Made by a program: the position numbers and the translations under genes
Shown: positions 18,170 to 27,603 of the stretch, piece by piece
How the letters are laid out: each line of letters starts with the position of its first letter
Numbering within the stretch: the stretch's first letter is position 1
Source: Bacteroidales bacterium
GTDB taxonomy: Bacteria; Bacteroidota; Bacteroidia; Bacteroidales; UBA10428
Direction of reading: 5' to 3'
Assembly: GCA_016934395.1 (NCBI GenBank)
Contig: JAFGSZ010000112.1
Span: forward strand, 1 to 47,828
DNA length: 47,828 bases
Notes under the pieces: model-generated
What the model was told of the DNA's origin: nothing
Databases searched by the model: none
Seen by the model: only the letters and a program-made list of their open reading frames with translations

Positions 18170-19834
18170 CTATTGCCCCACATGCTCTTCAACTACTTTT
18201 CTTAACCAGGGCAGTAATGCAAAAATAATTGCTACTGAAATCATCGCAAGTAGTGAGTTTGTTAAGAAGAAAAAGGCTTTCTTTTCGTAAAGATCCCACA
18301 TTCCCGATAGTACACCCGAAAGTTTATTTCCAATAGATGTGGATAAGAACCAACCACCCATCATTAAAGCTGTAATACGTGGCGGGCTTAATTTTGATAC
18401 CAGCGACAACCCCATTGGGCTGAGGCATAGTTCACCAACCGTGATCACCGCATAGGTGCCAAATAACCACATGGCTGAGGCTTTTACCATACCATTTTTT
18501 GAAACAATGGTGGCAACAATCATTACTACAGCAGATAAAGAAGTGATCACCATTCCCCAGCCGATTTTTGCCGGGGTGGATACCGGTTTTTTTCGCCTCC
18601 TGTTTATAAATGCAAAGAAACCTACAACCAACGGGGTGAATATTATTATAAATCCGGGATTAATGGATTGAAATAATTCTGTTGATATCAGATTTTTCTT
18701 CCCGGATTCGGGCCATTTTTCTTTGGGCAGATTATTAAAATAAGGGTGAGGCCCCAGTTCAGTAATTACATTCCCATTTTCATCCTTTACCTCAACACCA
18801 TGTGCATCTAGCTTGGCAACTTCGCGCAATTCGGTATCAACTTCCTGATTTAGTTTAAGAAAATTTACAGGTTTTTCTATTGCCGTTGGCACTTCCCTGT
18901 TTGTGTAATTCTCAGCCCAAAGTGTAAGTGCCGCTCCGTTTTGATGGAATATAGCCCAGAAAACTATTACAGCAGCAAATACCGTTAACAGGGCTTTAAT
19001 TGGTTGTTTCTCATTTTTATCCGCTTTCCGGAGAATATTCACGTAAAATATTACAACAAAAAGACTGAAGAAAAGAAAGGCATCCGTGGAATCGGATCCA
19101 AAAATATTATCGGGGATCATCCAGCCCAGTATTGCGGCAATGGTTGCTGGTAAAAACAAAGTCCCGAAAATCCTTTTCATCGACATATCACCGGGATGAG
19201 GAGGAGATATTTTGTCAACCTCCTTAATATCTTTAGCATAAGTCTGGCCGAACCAGAACCAGATCACACCAATAAGCATTCCCAGTCCCGCAGCAGCAAA
19301 GGCCCAGCCCCAGCCAAAATAATTTCTTAAGATAGCTGCAACAAAATTACATAAGAAAGCGCCGATGTTTATTCCCATATAAAAGATATTGTAGCCGGTA
19401 TCTTTTTTATCTTTAAACCTTGGCTGCGAATCGTAAATTTTCCCGACTAATGCTGAAATGTTGGGTTTAAATAATCCGTTTCCAAGAATAATAAGTAAAA
19501 GTGATATATAGAATGTAGTTTCATTATAAATTGAAAGTCCGAAATAACCTGCAGAGAATAACAATCCCCCGATAGTTATTGATAAACGATATCCCAGAAA
19601 CCTGTCGGCCAGCAATCCACCGATAAAAGGTGTAAGGTACACCAGGGCTAAATAAGAACCGTAAATATCGTTGGCTTTTAACCTGGAAAATCCCATACCG
19701 GGGAATCCTGCATCTTTTCCTGTAGTCATATATAGAAAAAAGATTCCGATGAGTAAATAAAACCCAAACCGTTCCCACATTTCTGTAAAAAACAATACCA
19801 TTAAACCTTTTGGATGCTTACTTTCTTTTGCCAT
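18170..19834 (-). CDS. POT/PTR2 family proton-dependent peptide transporter
   Basis: 554 residues, about 14 membrane helices. POT signatures are present: FFTEMWERFGFYLLIGIF near the N-terminus (the ExxER-type element is in modified form), NIFYMGINIGAFLCNF (PTR2 signature) and GELCLSPMGLSLVSKL near the C-terminus. It imports di- and tripeptides with protons. A soluble insertion of about 85 residues between the middle helices (containing HGVEVKDENGNVITELGPHP) makes it longer than the E. coli transporters. I believe this is usual in Bacteroidota members. It is a single-gene unit with its own terminator, divergent from the NAD(P)H-hydrate repair gene. Confidence 0.93.
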   Translation of the reverse strand: MAKESKHPKGLMVLFFTEMWERFGFYLLIGIFFLYMTTGKDAGFPGMGFSRLKANDIYGSYLALVYLTPFIGGLLADRFLGYRLSITIGGLLFSAGYFGLSIYNETTFYISLLLIILGNGLFKPNISALVGKIYDSQPRFKDKKDTGYNIFYMGINIGAFLCNFVAAILRNYFGWGWAFAAAGLGMLIGVIWFWFGQTYAKDIKEVDKISPPHPGDMSMKRIFGTLFLPATIAAILGWMIPDNIFGSDSTDAFLFFSLFVVIFYVNILRKADKNEKQPIKALLTVFAAVIVFWAIFHQNGAALTLWAENYTNREVPTAIEKPVNFLKLNQEVDTELREVAKLDAHGVEVKDENGNVITELGPHPYFNNLPKEKWPESGKKNLISTELFQSINPGFIIIFTPLVVGFFAFINRRRKKPVSTPAKIGWGMVITSLSAVVMIVATIVSKNGMVKASAMWLFGTYAVITVGELCLSPMGLSLVSKLSPPRITALMMGGWFLSTSIGNKLSGVLSGMWDLYEKKAFFFLTNSLLAMISVAIIFALLPWLRKVVEEHVGQ

Positions 19835-19862
19835 ATCAAGACTTTTTAAAATTATATATCGA

Positions 19863-19870
19863 CAAATATA
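19863..19870 (-). promoter_or_regulatory. Candidate -7 element for the peptide transporter
   Basis: On the minus strand this reads TATATTTG, an exact match to the Bacteroidota -7 consensus TAnnTTTG, 28 bases from the transporter ATG. A convincing -33 TTG/TTTG at the usual spacing is not seen. Confidence 0.35.
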
Positions 19871-19914
19871 AAAAGATTTTTAAATCTTCTGTTTTTATTA
19901 ATCGTAAGGGTATA

Positions 19915-19922
19915 TACCTTTG
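19915..19922 (+). promoter_or_regulatory. Candidate -7 element for the NAD(P)H-hydrate repair gene
   Basis: TACCTTTG matches TAnnTTTG and lies 74 bases before the ATG at 19997. A T-rich stretch (GTTTTTATT) stands about where a -33 element would be, but it is not a clean match. Confidence 0.35.
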
Positions 19923-19996
19923 TATTGGCACGTGTTTTCAAAAGAACTGTATTTTTTGCTTTTTTTTTATGATATTTATTTGTTTTTAAAACTAAG

Positions 19997-21523
19997 ATGA
20001 AGATACTTACCTCAAACCAAATACAAAAAGCAGATAGTTTTACTATTCAACATGAACCGATACGTTCTGTTGATTTAATGGAGCGTGCGGCTATACAACT
20101 GGCAGATTGGGTAGTACAACGATTTGATAGTGGAAGTTCAATTATAATATTTGCCGGCCCCGGAAATAATGGCGGAGATGGATGGGCATTGGCCCGATTA
20201 CTTTATGACAAAAATTTTAGGAATCTGCAATTTTATTTACTTAAAATTTCAGAAAATATCTCTGCTGATTCACAAATCAACCGCGATCGTCTTAAAAAGA
20301 AAACTTCAATTCAGGTAACTGAAATAAAAAATCCGAAAGATTTTCCGGAAATCAAAAAATCAGACCAGATAATTGATGCACTTTTTGGCACGGGATTATC
20401 GCGACCCCTTACCGGACTGGCTGCGGAGCTTGTACAACATATTAATAGAAGTCAGAAGAAACAGGTTATTGCAATAGATATTCCGGGTGGATTATTTGGT
20501 GAGGATAACGCACAAAATATCAGGGAAAATATAATAAAAGCTGATGTTACACTTACCTTTCAGTTTCCAAAGTTATCTTTTTTATTTCCTGAAAACGGAG
20601 AGAATACTGGTGAATTTTTTATACTGCCTATCGGGCTATCTCCGGAATTTGTTGATCAGGCATCAACTCCATATTTTTATCTGACAAAAGAGGATATATC
20701 TGAAAAAATTAAAATCAGGAAAAAATTTTCTCACAAGGGAACCTACGGTCACGGATTATTAATTGCGGGCTGTTATGGAATGATGGGAGCAGCAGTACTG
20801 GCTTCTAAAGCCTCTTTACGTGCAGGTATTGGTCTGGTTACATCGCACATCCCCAGGTTTGGGTATGAAATTTTACAAACAGCAGTTCCGGAATCCCTCA
20901 TCAGTATCGATAGTTCGGATATAATTTTTACTGAATTTCCCGAACTTGAAAAATTTAATGCCCTGGCTGTTGGTCCCGGTCTTGGATGTAAAGGAAATTC
21001 CCGGAAGGCATTATTTGAATTGCTTAATGCTTATAAAAGGCCTATGGTAATTGATGCTGATGCCCTGAATATTCTGGGTGACAACAAACAATGGATTGAG
21101 AACATCCCGGAAGGGAGCATCTTAACCCCTCATCCAAAAGAATTTGAAAGATTGGCAGGAACCTTCAGTGACCACTATTCCAGAAACGTATTTCAACGTG
21201 AGTTTTCTAAAAAGCATAAGCTTATTGTGGTATTAAAAGGAGCGCATACTGCCGTTACCCTGCCGGATGGAACTTGTTATTTTAATACTACCGGCAATCC
21301 GGGAATGGCAACTGCCGGCAGCGGCGATGTGTTAACCGGGATTATTTTGTCATTGCTGGCCCAGGAATACAAACCTGAAGATGCCGCTCTTATCGGTGTT
21401 TTTGTTCATGGTTTAGCCGGCGATCTCGCGGCAGAAAAAACAGGACAAGAAGCAGTAATTGCTTCAGATATAATAGAACATACAGGTCAATCGTTTATAG
21501 TATTAAAAGAAAGAAAATGGTAA
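19997..21523 (+). CDS. nnr: Bifunctional NAD(P)H-hydrate epimerase / ADP-dependent NAD(P)H-hydrate dehydratase
   Basis: 508 residues, the standard fused length. The N-terminal YjeF_N epimerase domain (1-215) has AGPGNNGGDGWALARLL (from about 54) and an IDALFGTGLSRPLTG block. The C-terminal ribokinase-like dehydratase domain (about 225-505) has VGPGLG, TPHPKEFERL and the nucleotide-binding NPGMATAGSGDVLTG. It repairs hydrated NADH and NADPH, using ADP for the dehydration. The next gene (DUF4831 lipoprotein) starts inside its last codons with a seven-base overlap, so the two are co-transcribed. Confidence 0.96.
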   Translation: MKILTSNQIQKADSFTIQHEPIRSVDLMERAAIQLADWVVQRFDSGSSIIIFAGPGNNGGDGWALARLLYDKNFRNLQFYLLKISENISADSQINRDRLKKKTSIQVTEIKNPKDFPEIKKSDQIIDALFGTGLSRPLTGLAAELVQHINRSQKKQVIAIDIPGGLFGEDNAQNIRENIIKADVTLTFQFPKLSFLFPENGENTGEFFILPIGLSPEFVDQASTPYFYLTKEDISEKIKIRKKFSHKGTYGHGLLIAGCYGMMGAAVLASKASLRAGIGLVTSHIPRFGYEILQTAVPESLISIDSSDIIFTEFPELEKFNALAVGPGLGCKGNSRKALFELLNAYKRPMVIDADALNILGDNKQWIENIPEGSILTPHPKEFERLAGTFSDHYSRNVFQREFSKKHKLIVVLKGAHTAVTLPDGTCYFNTTGNPGMATAGSGDVLTGIILSLLAQEYKPEDAALIGVFVHGLAGDLAAEKTGQEAVIASDIIEHTGQSFIVLKERKW

Positions 21524-22605
21524 GAAAAATTCAGTTTATTTTAGTCCTGGGTTTGATAAGTAGTTGCCACGCCCCTGAAAAATTTTCTGTAATGAATGTT
21601 CAGGATATTACCGGATTTCAGGAAAACTCCGTTATTTATGCATTACCCCGTTCGGTAATCTCTATCGAAGTAACTGCTGTTCAAACCACTACTATACCGG
21701 GTCCGTATTATGAATATGCACAAAAATATCTGGGAATAAAAGATGTACCCCGTGAAAAGTCTGTTAAATGGGAAATAAACAGCATGTATATTAATAGTTA
21801 TAACGAAATAGATCCCGATTATTTTTATTCGGTAAAAGATGCGGGAAATATCCGCCTTAAAGAGCAAATGACCCAATTGAATGATGCGGGATTAATTCTA
21901 TATCCTGGAATTGGAAAGGGAATACTGAGATTTAGTGAATTTTCTAATAAGGGTGATAATGAAATATATTTTACCGATTTATCTGTAAAACGAAATATTA
22001 CCCAAACTAAAGATACTGCGTATAAACAGATTTTTAAAGATTCAACGTATGTAAGAATTCCATATCTGAAAAAAGAAATCGCAAAAAAAACACTGGATGA
22101 AAAAGCAGCAGAAGCAGCTAATTTTCTGATTAAACTACGAAAAAGACGATTTAAATTGCTTTCAGGCCAATATGAGCATATGATGCCCGACGGAGAATCT
22201 GCAGAAATAAGCGTTAGAGAAATGAATTCACTCGAAGAAGAATATCTTTCTCTGTTTATTGGGAAAACTATTGAGGAAGAATATTTAAAAACATACTTGT
22301 TAACACCTGAATCCGGTAAGGATTTATCAAGAATTATTTTATTTAAATTTGATGATAATTCAGGTTTCAGGGAAGCAAATGATGTACGAGGTAAAACCGT
22401 AATAGCTGAAATATCAGACCTTGGCAATACTAAACACCTTGAGCGGCTGGTATATCCCTATTCGGGTTCTGCGGCTGACAATACATTGTTTTACAGAGTT
22501 CCTGATAAGGCCAATATTAAAATCTTATATGGAAGTTATACATTGGCCGAAGCCTTAATGAATATCTACCAGTTTGGGACTATTGTGCCTGTAACTATAA
22601 AATAA
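21517..22605 (+). CDS. DUF4831 family lipoprotein
   Basis: 362 residues. The N-terminus is a lipoprotein signal peptide ending LGLISSC, with lipid-modified Cys17. The following YALPRSVISIEVTAVQ and PGPYYEYAQKYLGI segments match the DUF4831 family, which is widespread in Bacteroidota and has no known function. It overlaps the end of the nnr gene by seven bases (ATGGTAAG junction), so translational coupling is likely. A functional link to nucleotide repair is not implied by anything else seen. It ends six bases before the stop of the convergent thioredoxin-like gene. Confidence 0.82.
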   Translation: MVRKIQFILVLGLISSCHAPEKFSVMNVQDITGFQENSVIYALPRSVISIEVTAVQTTTIPGPYYEYAQKYLGIKDVPREKSVKWEINSMYINSYNEIDPDYFYSVKDAGNIRLKEQMTQLNDAGLILYPGIGKGILRFSEFSNKGDNEIYFTDLSVKRNITQTKDTAYKQIFKDSTYVRIPYLKKEIAKKTLDEKAAEAANFLIKLRKRRFKLLSGQYEHMMPDGESAEISVREMNSLEEEYLSLFIGKTIEEEYLKTYLLTPESGKDLSRIILFKFDDNSGFREANDVRGKTVIAEISDLGNTKHLERLVYPYSGSAADNTLFYRVPDKANIKILYGSYTLAEALMNIYQFGTIVPVTIK

Positions 22606-22610
22606 TAGTA

Positions 22611-23153
22611 TCATTCTTCAGGGATCGAGGAAACATAGGATTTTGTGAAATCTTCCCAGGATTGGTTTTTATAATGGTCGTCACCAATAAATTTACTGAT
22701 CTCATCGAATTGTTTAGGTTTTATATATCCCTGAAAAGGCTGAATGATCCGTACCTGTTCATCAAGGAATACTATTGACGGATAGGCAAGTTTGCCGTTT
22801 AGCAAAGCAGCGGCCAGTTCGTGATATCCCCGGTTGCCCTGAGGAATAAATTTAAAAGTTTTATCTCCAAGTACAACATCTTCTTTTTGTTCGGCATTAA
22901 ATTTAACCGGATAGAATTTCTCGTTTAAAAAAGGAATAATTTTCACATGATTAAAGGTGTTTTTATCCATCACTTTGCACCAGCTGCACCAATCGGTATA
23001 CACATCAATTAGAATTTTTTTCGGATTTTTCTCATTTAATTTCAGGGCTTCTTCAAACGTATACCATTTAACGCTTTGAGCCGACTGTGAATGAGCAATA
23101 GCGGGGAATACAATTAATGCGGCAACCACCCAAACAAATCCTTTTCTTGTCAT
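22611..23153 (-). CDS. Secreted thioredoxin-fold protein
   Basis: 180 residues with an N-terminal signal peptide ending near AIAHSQ. The thioredoxin active site is TDWCSWCK (Cys56 and Cys59), followed by a long insertion before the PSIVFLDE strand, which contains the cis-proline expected of the fold. It is probably a periplasmic disulfide reductase or isomerase of the DUF255/thioredoxin_7 type. Its partner is unknown. It forms a single-gene unit. Confidence 0.88.
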   Translation of the reverse strand: MTRKGFVWVVAALIVFPAIAHSQSAQSVKWYTFEEALKLNEKNPKKILIDVYTDWCSWCKVMDKNTFNHVKIIPFLNEKFYPVKFNAEQKEDVVLGDKTFKFIPQGNRGYHELAAALLNGKLAYPSIVFLDEQVRIIQPFQGYIKPKQFDEISKFIGDDHYKNQSWEDFTKSYVSSIPEE

Positions 23154-23193
23154 CGTATATATTTTAATAAATCTGTACTTTTTTTGTATTTAG

Positions 23194-23201
23194 CAAATGT
23201 A
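23194..23201 (-). promoter_or_regulatory. Candidate -7 element for the thioredoxin-fold gene
   Basis: Reads TACATTTG on the minus strand, an exact TAnnTTTG match about 40 bases from the ATG at 23153. No clear -33 box was found at the usual spacing. Confidence 0.33.
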
Positions 23202-23394
23202 GAAACATTTACGGAAACTTGCCTGATATGTTCAGATTTTAACATGGAATTAAGTTTAACAGCGGGAAACTATGGAATTCCATTTAATATCCGGAAATTC
23301 CTTAAATGAATATGACAATAAACATTTAAGTTTTCTTTTATTTTTATAATCTTTATAACTGCTAAAGAAACAGGAAAATCTAAAATATTATACT

Positions 23395-24855
23395 ATGAGT
23401 AATTCATTGAATCATCTGAAACCAGAAATTATATGGTCTATATTTAGCGATTTATGTAATATTCCCAGGCCGTCAAAAAAAGAAGAAAAAGTAATACAAT
23501 ATGTAAAAAACTTTGGCGAACAACTGGGGTTGGAAACTTTCGTTGATGTTGCAGGAAATGTAATTATTAAAAAACCTGCCACCCGGGGTATGGAAAACAG
23601 AATGGGAGTAGTGCTGCAATCACATCTGGATATGGTTCCCCAAAAAAACAGTGAAACCAGCCACGATTTTGAAAAAGATCCCATCCAGGCGTATGTTGAT
23701 GGTGACTGGGTAACCGCAAAGGATACCACTCTGGGCGCTGATAATGGTATCGGTGTCTCAGCTATTCTGGCTATTCTGAGATCACATAATCTGAAGCATG
23801 GTCCTATTGAAGCCCTTTTTACGATTGACGAAGAAACCGGGATGACCGGTGCATTTGCGCTTGAACCAGGAATGCTGAACGGCAAAATTCTTATTAACCT
23901 TGATTCGGAAGAAGAAGGTGAATTGTATGTAGGATGTGCCGGGGGGCTTGATGCTAACATTGAATTTAATTATCCTTTGATAGCCCCGGAAAACAATATG
24001 CTGGGGTTTGAGATCATCATTAAAGGCTTAAAAGGCGGACATTCAGGTCTGGATATAAACCTCGGGAGGGGCAATTCGAATAAGCTGTTAGCCCGAATAT
24101 TATGGAATCTTGTTAAAAGTTTTAATGCTGAAATGTCTTCTTTTAACGGGGGAAACCTGCGTAATGCCATTCCCAGGGAATCATTTGCAAAGATAGCTAT
24201 AGATAAAAAATCTGAAGCTGCAGTAATTGATTATATGACAAAGATTAAATCGGTTATAATAAATGAACTTTCAGCCGTAGAACCGAATCTTGAAATATTA
24301 TGGAAAGTTACTGAACTGCCTGCTCAAATTGCTAACAAAGAAAGCAGCCTGAATATATTAAAAGCTTTGTATGCCTGCCCAAACGGGGTAATACGCATGA
24401 GTGATTCTATGCCTGGAATGGTGGAGACTTCAAGCAATATGGCTATAGTAAAAATGGCTGAAGGAAATGCTGTTGTTCATTGTCTGTTGCGCAGTGCCGT
24501 GGATTCGGCAAAGCAGGAACTGGCGGAAAGAATTCAAAGTGTATTTGAGCTTGCCGTGGCGCGTGTATCCTTTTCCGGGGAGTACCCGGGATGGAAGCCC
24601 AATATGAGTTCTCCGATTCTAAAAACCATGCAGGAGGTATATCAACAAAATTATGGTAAAAAGTCGGCAATTCAATCCATTCATGCAGGTTTGGAATGTG
24701 GCATAATTGGCGCTTCATACCCTCAGATGGATATGATTTCTTTTGGTCCTACCATAAAATATCCACATTCGCCCGATGAAAAAGTTCATATTGGTAGTGT
24801 TGGTAAATTCTGGGATTATTTAATTAAAACGCTTGAAAATATTCCGACAAAGTAA
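23395..24855 (+). CDS. pepD: Aminoacyl-histidine dipeptidase (M20 family)
   Basis: 486 residues, the usual PepD length. Metal and catalytic residues are in place: QSHLDMVPQ (His77, Asp79), LGADNGIG (Asp116), TIDEETGMTG (Glu146, Glu147), NLDSEEEG (Asp170), and a C-terminal YPHSPDEKVHI histidine. The lid domain carries KGGHSGLDI. It hydrolyses Xaa-His and other dipeptides in the cytoplasm. It is monocistronic and convergent with metF across a 17-base gap. Confidence 0.95.
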   Translation: MSNSLNHLKPEIIWSIFSDLCNIPRPSKKEEKVIQYVKNFGEQLGLETFVDVAGNVIIKKPATRGMENRMGVVLQSHLDMVPQKNSETSHDFEKDPIQAYVDGDWVTAKDTTLGADNGIGVSAILAILRSHNLKHGPIEALFTIDEETGMTGAFALEPGMLNGKILINLDSEEEGELYVGCAGGLDANIEFNYPLIAPENNMLGFEIIIKGLKGGHSGLDINLGRGNSNKLLARILWNLVKSFNAEMSSFNGGNLRNAIPRESFAKIAIDKKSEAAVIDYMTKIKSVIINELSAVEPNLEILWKVTELPAQIANKESSLNILKALYACPNGVIRMSDSMPGMVETSSNMAIVKMAEGNAVVHCLLRSAVDSAKQELAERIQSVFELAVARVSFSGEYPGWKPNMSSPILKTMQEVYQQNYGKKSAIQSIHAGLECGIIGASYPQMDMISFGPTIKYPHSPDEKVHIGSVGKFWDYLIKTLENIPTK

Positions 24856-24872
24856 TTTCCACTTTTAAAATA

Positions 24873-25730
24873 TCAAAGCGATTCAAAAATTTCAATAGTT
24901 GCCCTTGATTTGTTTAAGGTATAAAAATGGATTCCAGGTGCTCCTTTTGCCAACAATTCGCGACATTGATTTATGGTATATTCAATACCAATGTTATAGG
25001 TTTTTCCCGGATTATTTTTGTTTACTTCTAGCTGGGCAATAAATTCCTGTGGAATATTTGTGCCGGACATTTGAGTAAAACGTTCAATTTGCCGGTAGGC
25101 AGTAATCGGAATTATTCCGGGTATAATTCTTGAAGTTATACCCATTTTTCTGGCCTGTTCCACATAATTGAAATAATATTCGTTATTAAAAAACAACTGG
25201 GTAATCAGAAATTCAGCGCCGGCATCAACTTTTTTCTTCACATTATTAAGATCTTGTTCGAGTGTTGCTGCTTCAGGGTGTTTTTCAACATAACAAGCCC
25301 CGGCATTGCAAAATTGATATTGTTGATGAACAAATTCAATAAGATCGCTGGCGTGATTAAAACCGTTTTTCGGGGCTTCAAATTTTTGATCTCCTTTTGG
25401 AGGATCGCCCCTGAGCAACATCAGGTTTTTTATGTTTATGGATTTAAGGTGATTTAAATCTCTTATTATCTTATCGCGATCGGAATTTACACAGGTATAA
25501 TGGGCGGCAGTAGTAAAACCTACTTTATTCTGAAGATAATCCACCAGTGCAAAAGTACGTTCCTGAGTTGATCCCCCGGCGCCATAAGTTACGGTAACAA
25601 ACGAAGGGGAGAGCCGCATAAGCTGGCCAACATTAATACCAAAGTCCACTGCAGATATTTCGCTGTTGGGCGGAAAAAACTCAAAAGAAAAGGTACGTTC
25701 CTGATTTTTAAAAATATCGGTGATTTTCAT
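24873..25730 (-). CDS. metF: Methylenetetrahydrofolate reductase
   Basis: 285 residues, slightly shorter than the E. coli enzyme but complete. Recognised blocks are FSFEFFPP (Glu17), VTVTYGAGGSTQERT, LLRGDPPKGD, the flavin-contacting FLITQLFFNNEYYF and IPGIIPIT. The FAD-dependent TIM barrel reduces 5,10-methylene-THF to 5-methyl-THF for methionine synthesis. No other methionine gene is adjacent. No SAM-type riboswitch structure was recognised in the 142 bases upstream. Confidence 0.95.
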   Translation of the reverse strand: MKITDIFKNQERTFSFEFFPPNSEISAVDFGINVGQLMRLSPSFVTVTYGAGGSTQERTFALVDYLQNKVGFTTAAHYTCVNSDRDKIIRDLNHLKSINIKNLMLLRGDPPKGDQKFEAPKNGFNHASDLIEFVHQQYQFCNAGACYVEKHPEAATLEQDLNNVKKKVDAGAEFLITQLFFNNEYYFNYVEQARKMGITSRIIPGIIPITAYRQIERFTQMSGTNIPQEFIAQLEVNKNNPGKTYNIGIEYTINQCRELLAKGAPGIHFYTLNKSRATIEIFESL

Positions 25731-25872
25731 ATGCTATGTATTACCGTTTCTGTTAATACAAAGTAAATAAATAAATTATAAGGATTTTTGCCCTAGCCGG
25801 ACAAATTGCCGAAACGCAGGTATTTTTTGATTAATATTAATTTTTGAATTGGGATAATTACAAATGGTAGTA

Positions 25873-27603
25873 TTATTCTACATTAAATTCACATTTCCCG
25901 ATAATTCTTTTGTTACCGTTTTCTGAAAAACCCCTGACAAGGATGGTATAGGTTCCTTTCTGATCGCTTGTATAAAACTCTAGGTTTGCCTGTTTTGCCT
26001 GGTCTAACTGAATATTGGGTTCCCAATACAGGCAATTTCTAAAATCAGGAGTATTATCAACAACACTAGTATTATAAACAGGGAAACATATTTTTTCAAT
26101 AATAGAATACGTATCAATATTATAGAATGAAGAATTAGAAGGTAAATCTATGCCGGCGAAATCGCCTTTCTTTGATATAATACTAATGAGCCCGCCGTAC
26201 CTCATACTACCTTTAATATACACTCTGTTTATTACTTCAATCCTGTCAATTTTTTTTGGCGAAAGATTTAGAATTGCCTGCTGATCTGAAACCGGTATGT
26301 AATCAACCATGATGAGTAAAGGGAAGAAAGAAAGCTCAGACCGGCTGTAAACTTTAATATACGATCTGTTTTTGCTCTTGATTATTTTCACATCAGGAAC
26401 AAGTTCATTAATAACCTCCTCAAGATTTGGCAGGTCAATATAATTATCAATTATAATGGTCTCAATAGGATTTCCGTAAAAAGGAATTACATCTTCAGAC
26501 TTCATGGTATCAACAGAGGTTGCATACAGGTTTTTATTAAACACATGCTCTACCTGCATATTAATCAACATTTCTTCGGCTATCTGTAATTCCTGGGGTG
26601 TAAGATCAAAGGGGACAAGAGGTAATCCGGCAGGTTTTACATTAAATTCGTTATCAACCATTAGCTGAACATCATTTTCAACATGCTGTGCTGTTAAAAA
26701 TAAATCCTGAGGTCCATGCCGCTCAGGTAAAACAAAAATAAACCGGCCTTCTTCATTGCTGATATATCCTGAATAGTCTGGTCGATTACCTAATAAGGCC
26801 ATTTGAACCAGGCTTGATTTTACGGGTTCATTATTTGTTGAATTAACAATTTTTCCCGATACTGTTATACCTCTCAGCTCCGGCGGATAATCCAGTTTTT
26901 CAGAAACGATATCCAATAATGGTTTATTGAAACTTGCACCGTAGGTAAGTGTATCAATTGATCCTTTTCTAAATACAGCTAAGCAAAAATCAGGATTTAA
27001 TCGTAAATTTTCAGGCAAGGCTATTTTTAGCGATACTTTTTCACGTTTGTGATAAACGGTCTTATTGGATTCACAGATAATATAATTTTCTGTTTTTACC
27101 GGATAGGATTCTATAAACGGGACGTCATTATCTCCAGGTACATCAACTTTAATATGGTCTTTGAAAGGATTGATAATTTTAAGAGAATTATATGCATATA
27201 CTTCCGGTTCAAAATTCAGCATCCATTTGGTGTATGCCCGTAAAAAATAATTTCCGGTAAGCAGATTTTCGGGGATATTTATTATACCGTTAGTGCCTTG
27301 TTGATTCAGAGGAAATTTGGATTGAACAATTACTTCACATTCCTGTGAAATTAATTCAACATACAAAACCCTGCTCCATAAATCATTTTTCAGATCTTCG
27401 TTGCTGAAATAATATGCTTTAAAATAAATATTTTCAGTTACTGCATAAAGAGTACGATCAGTTACTATTCGAATGTTTTCTCCAACACTCACCGGATCAG
27501 AAATGCGGCCGGAAGGCATATCGGATGAATATCCCGGAAATTCGCAATTCGAAAATAGGTACAGGGTACAAATTAAATATGGAATAATTTTATTAGTCAT
27601 CAT
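25873..27603 (-). CDS. Secreted MG2-like/TonB-plug-like protein at the end of the receptor operon
   Basis: 576 residues with an N-terminal signal sequence (an FSNC motif gives an imperfect lipobox). Residues about 40-150 resemble the MG2-like domain seen in Bacteroidota surface proteins (DRTLYAVTENIYFKAYYF; LTGNYFLRAYTKWM). A carboxypeptidase-regulatory-like segment follows (VSGKIVNSTNNEPV). The region about 385-500 looks like a TonB plug-type fold (ETIIIDNYIDLPNLEEVI; IDRIEVINRV; YGGLISI) without a barrel. The start overlaps the DUF4249 gene stop by 11 bases. It probably works with the receptor and the DUF4249 lipoprotein in uptake or processing of an outer-membrane ligand. The ligand is unknown. 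Confidence 0.68.
   Translation of the reverse strand: MMTNKIIPYLICTLYLFSNCEFPGYSSDMPSGRISDPVSVGENIRIVTDRTLYAVTENIYFKAYYFSNEDLKNDLWSRVLYVELISQECEVIVQSKFPLNQQGTNGIINIPENLLTGNYFLRAYTKWMLNFEPEVYAYNSLKIINPFKDHIKVDVPGDNDVPFIESYPVKTENYIICESNKTVYHKREKVSLKIALPENLRLNPDFCLAVFRKGSIDTLTYGASFNKPLLDIVSEKLDYPPELRGITVSGKIVNSTNNEPVKSSLVQMALLGNRPDYSGYISNEEGRFIFVLPERHGPQDLFLTAQHVENDVQLMVDNEFNVKPAGLPLVPFDLTPQELQIAEEMLINMQVEHVFNKNLYATSVDTMKSEDVIPFYGNPIETIIIDNYIDLPNLEEVINELVPDVKIIKSKNRSYIKVYSRSELSFFPLLIMVDYIPVSDQQAILNLSPKKIDRIEVINRVYIKGSMRYGGLISIISKKGDFAGIDLPSNSSFYNIDTYSIIEKICFPVYNTSVVDNTPDFRNCLYWEPNIQLDQAKQANLEFYTSDQKGTYTILVRGFSENGNKRIIGKCEFNVE

Noticed and set aside
25731-25872. Possible SAM riboswitch upstream of metF
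   Set aside because: No multi-stem aptamer arrangement could be drawn in this AT-rich interval.
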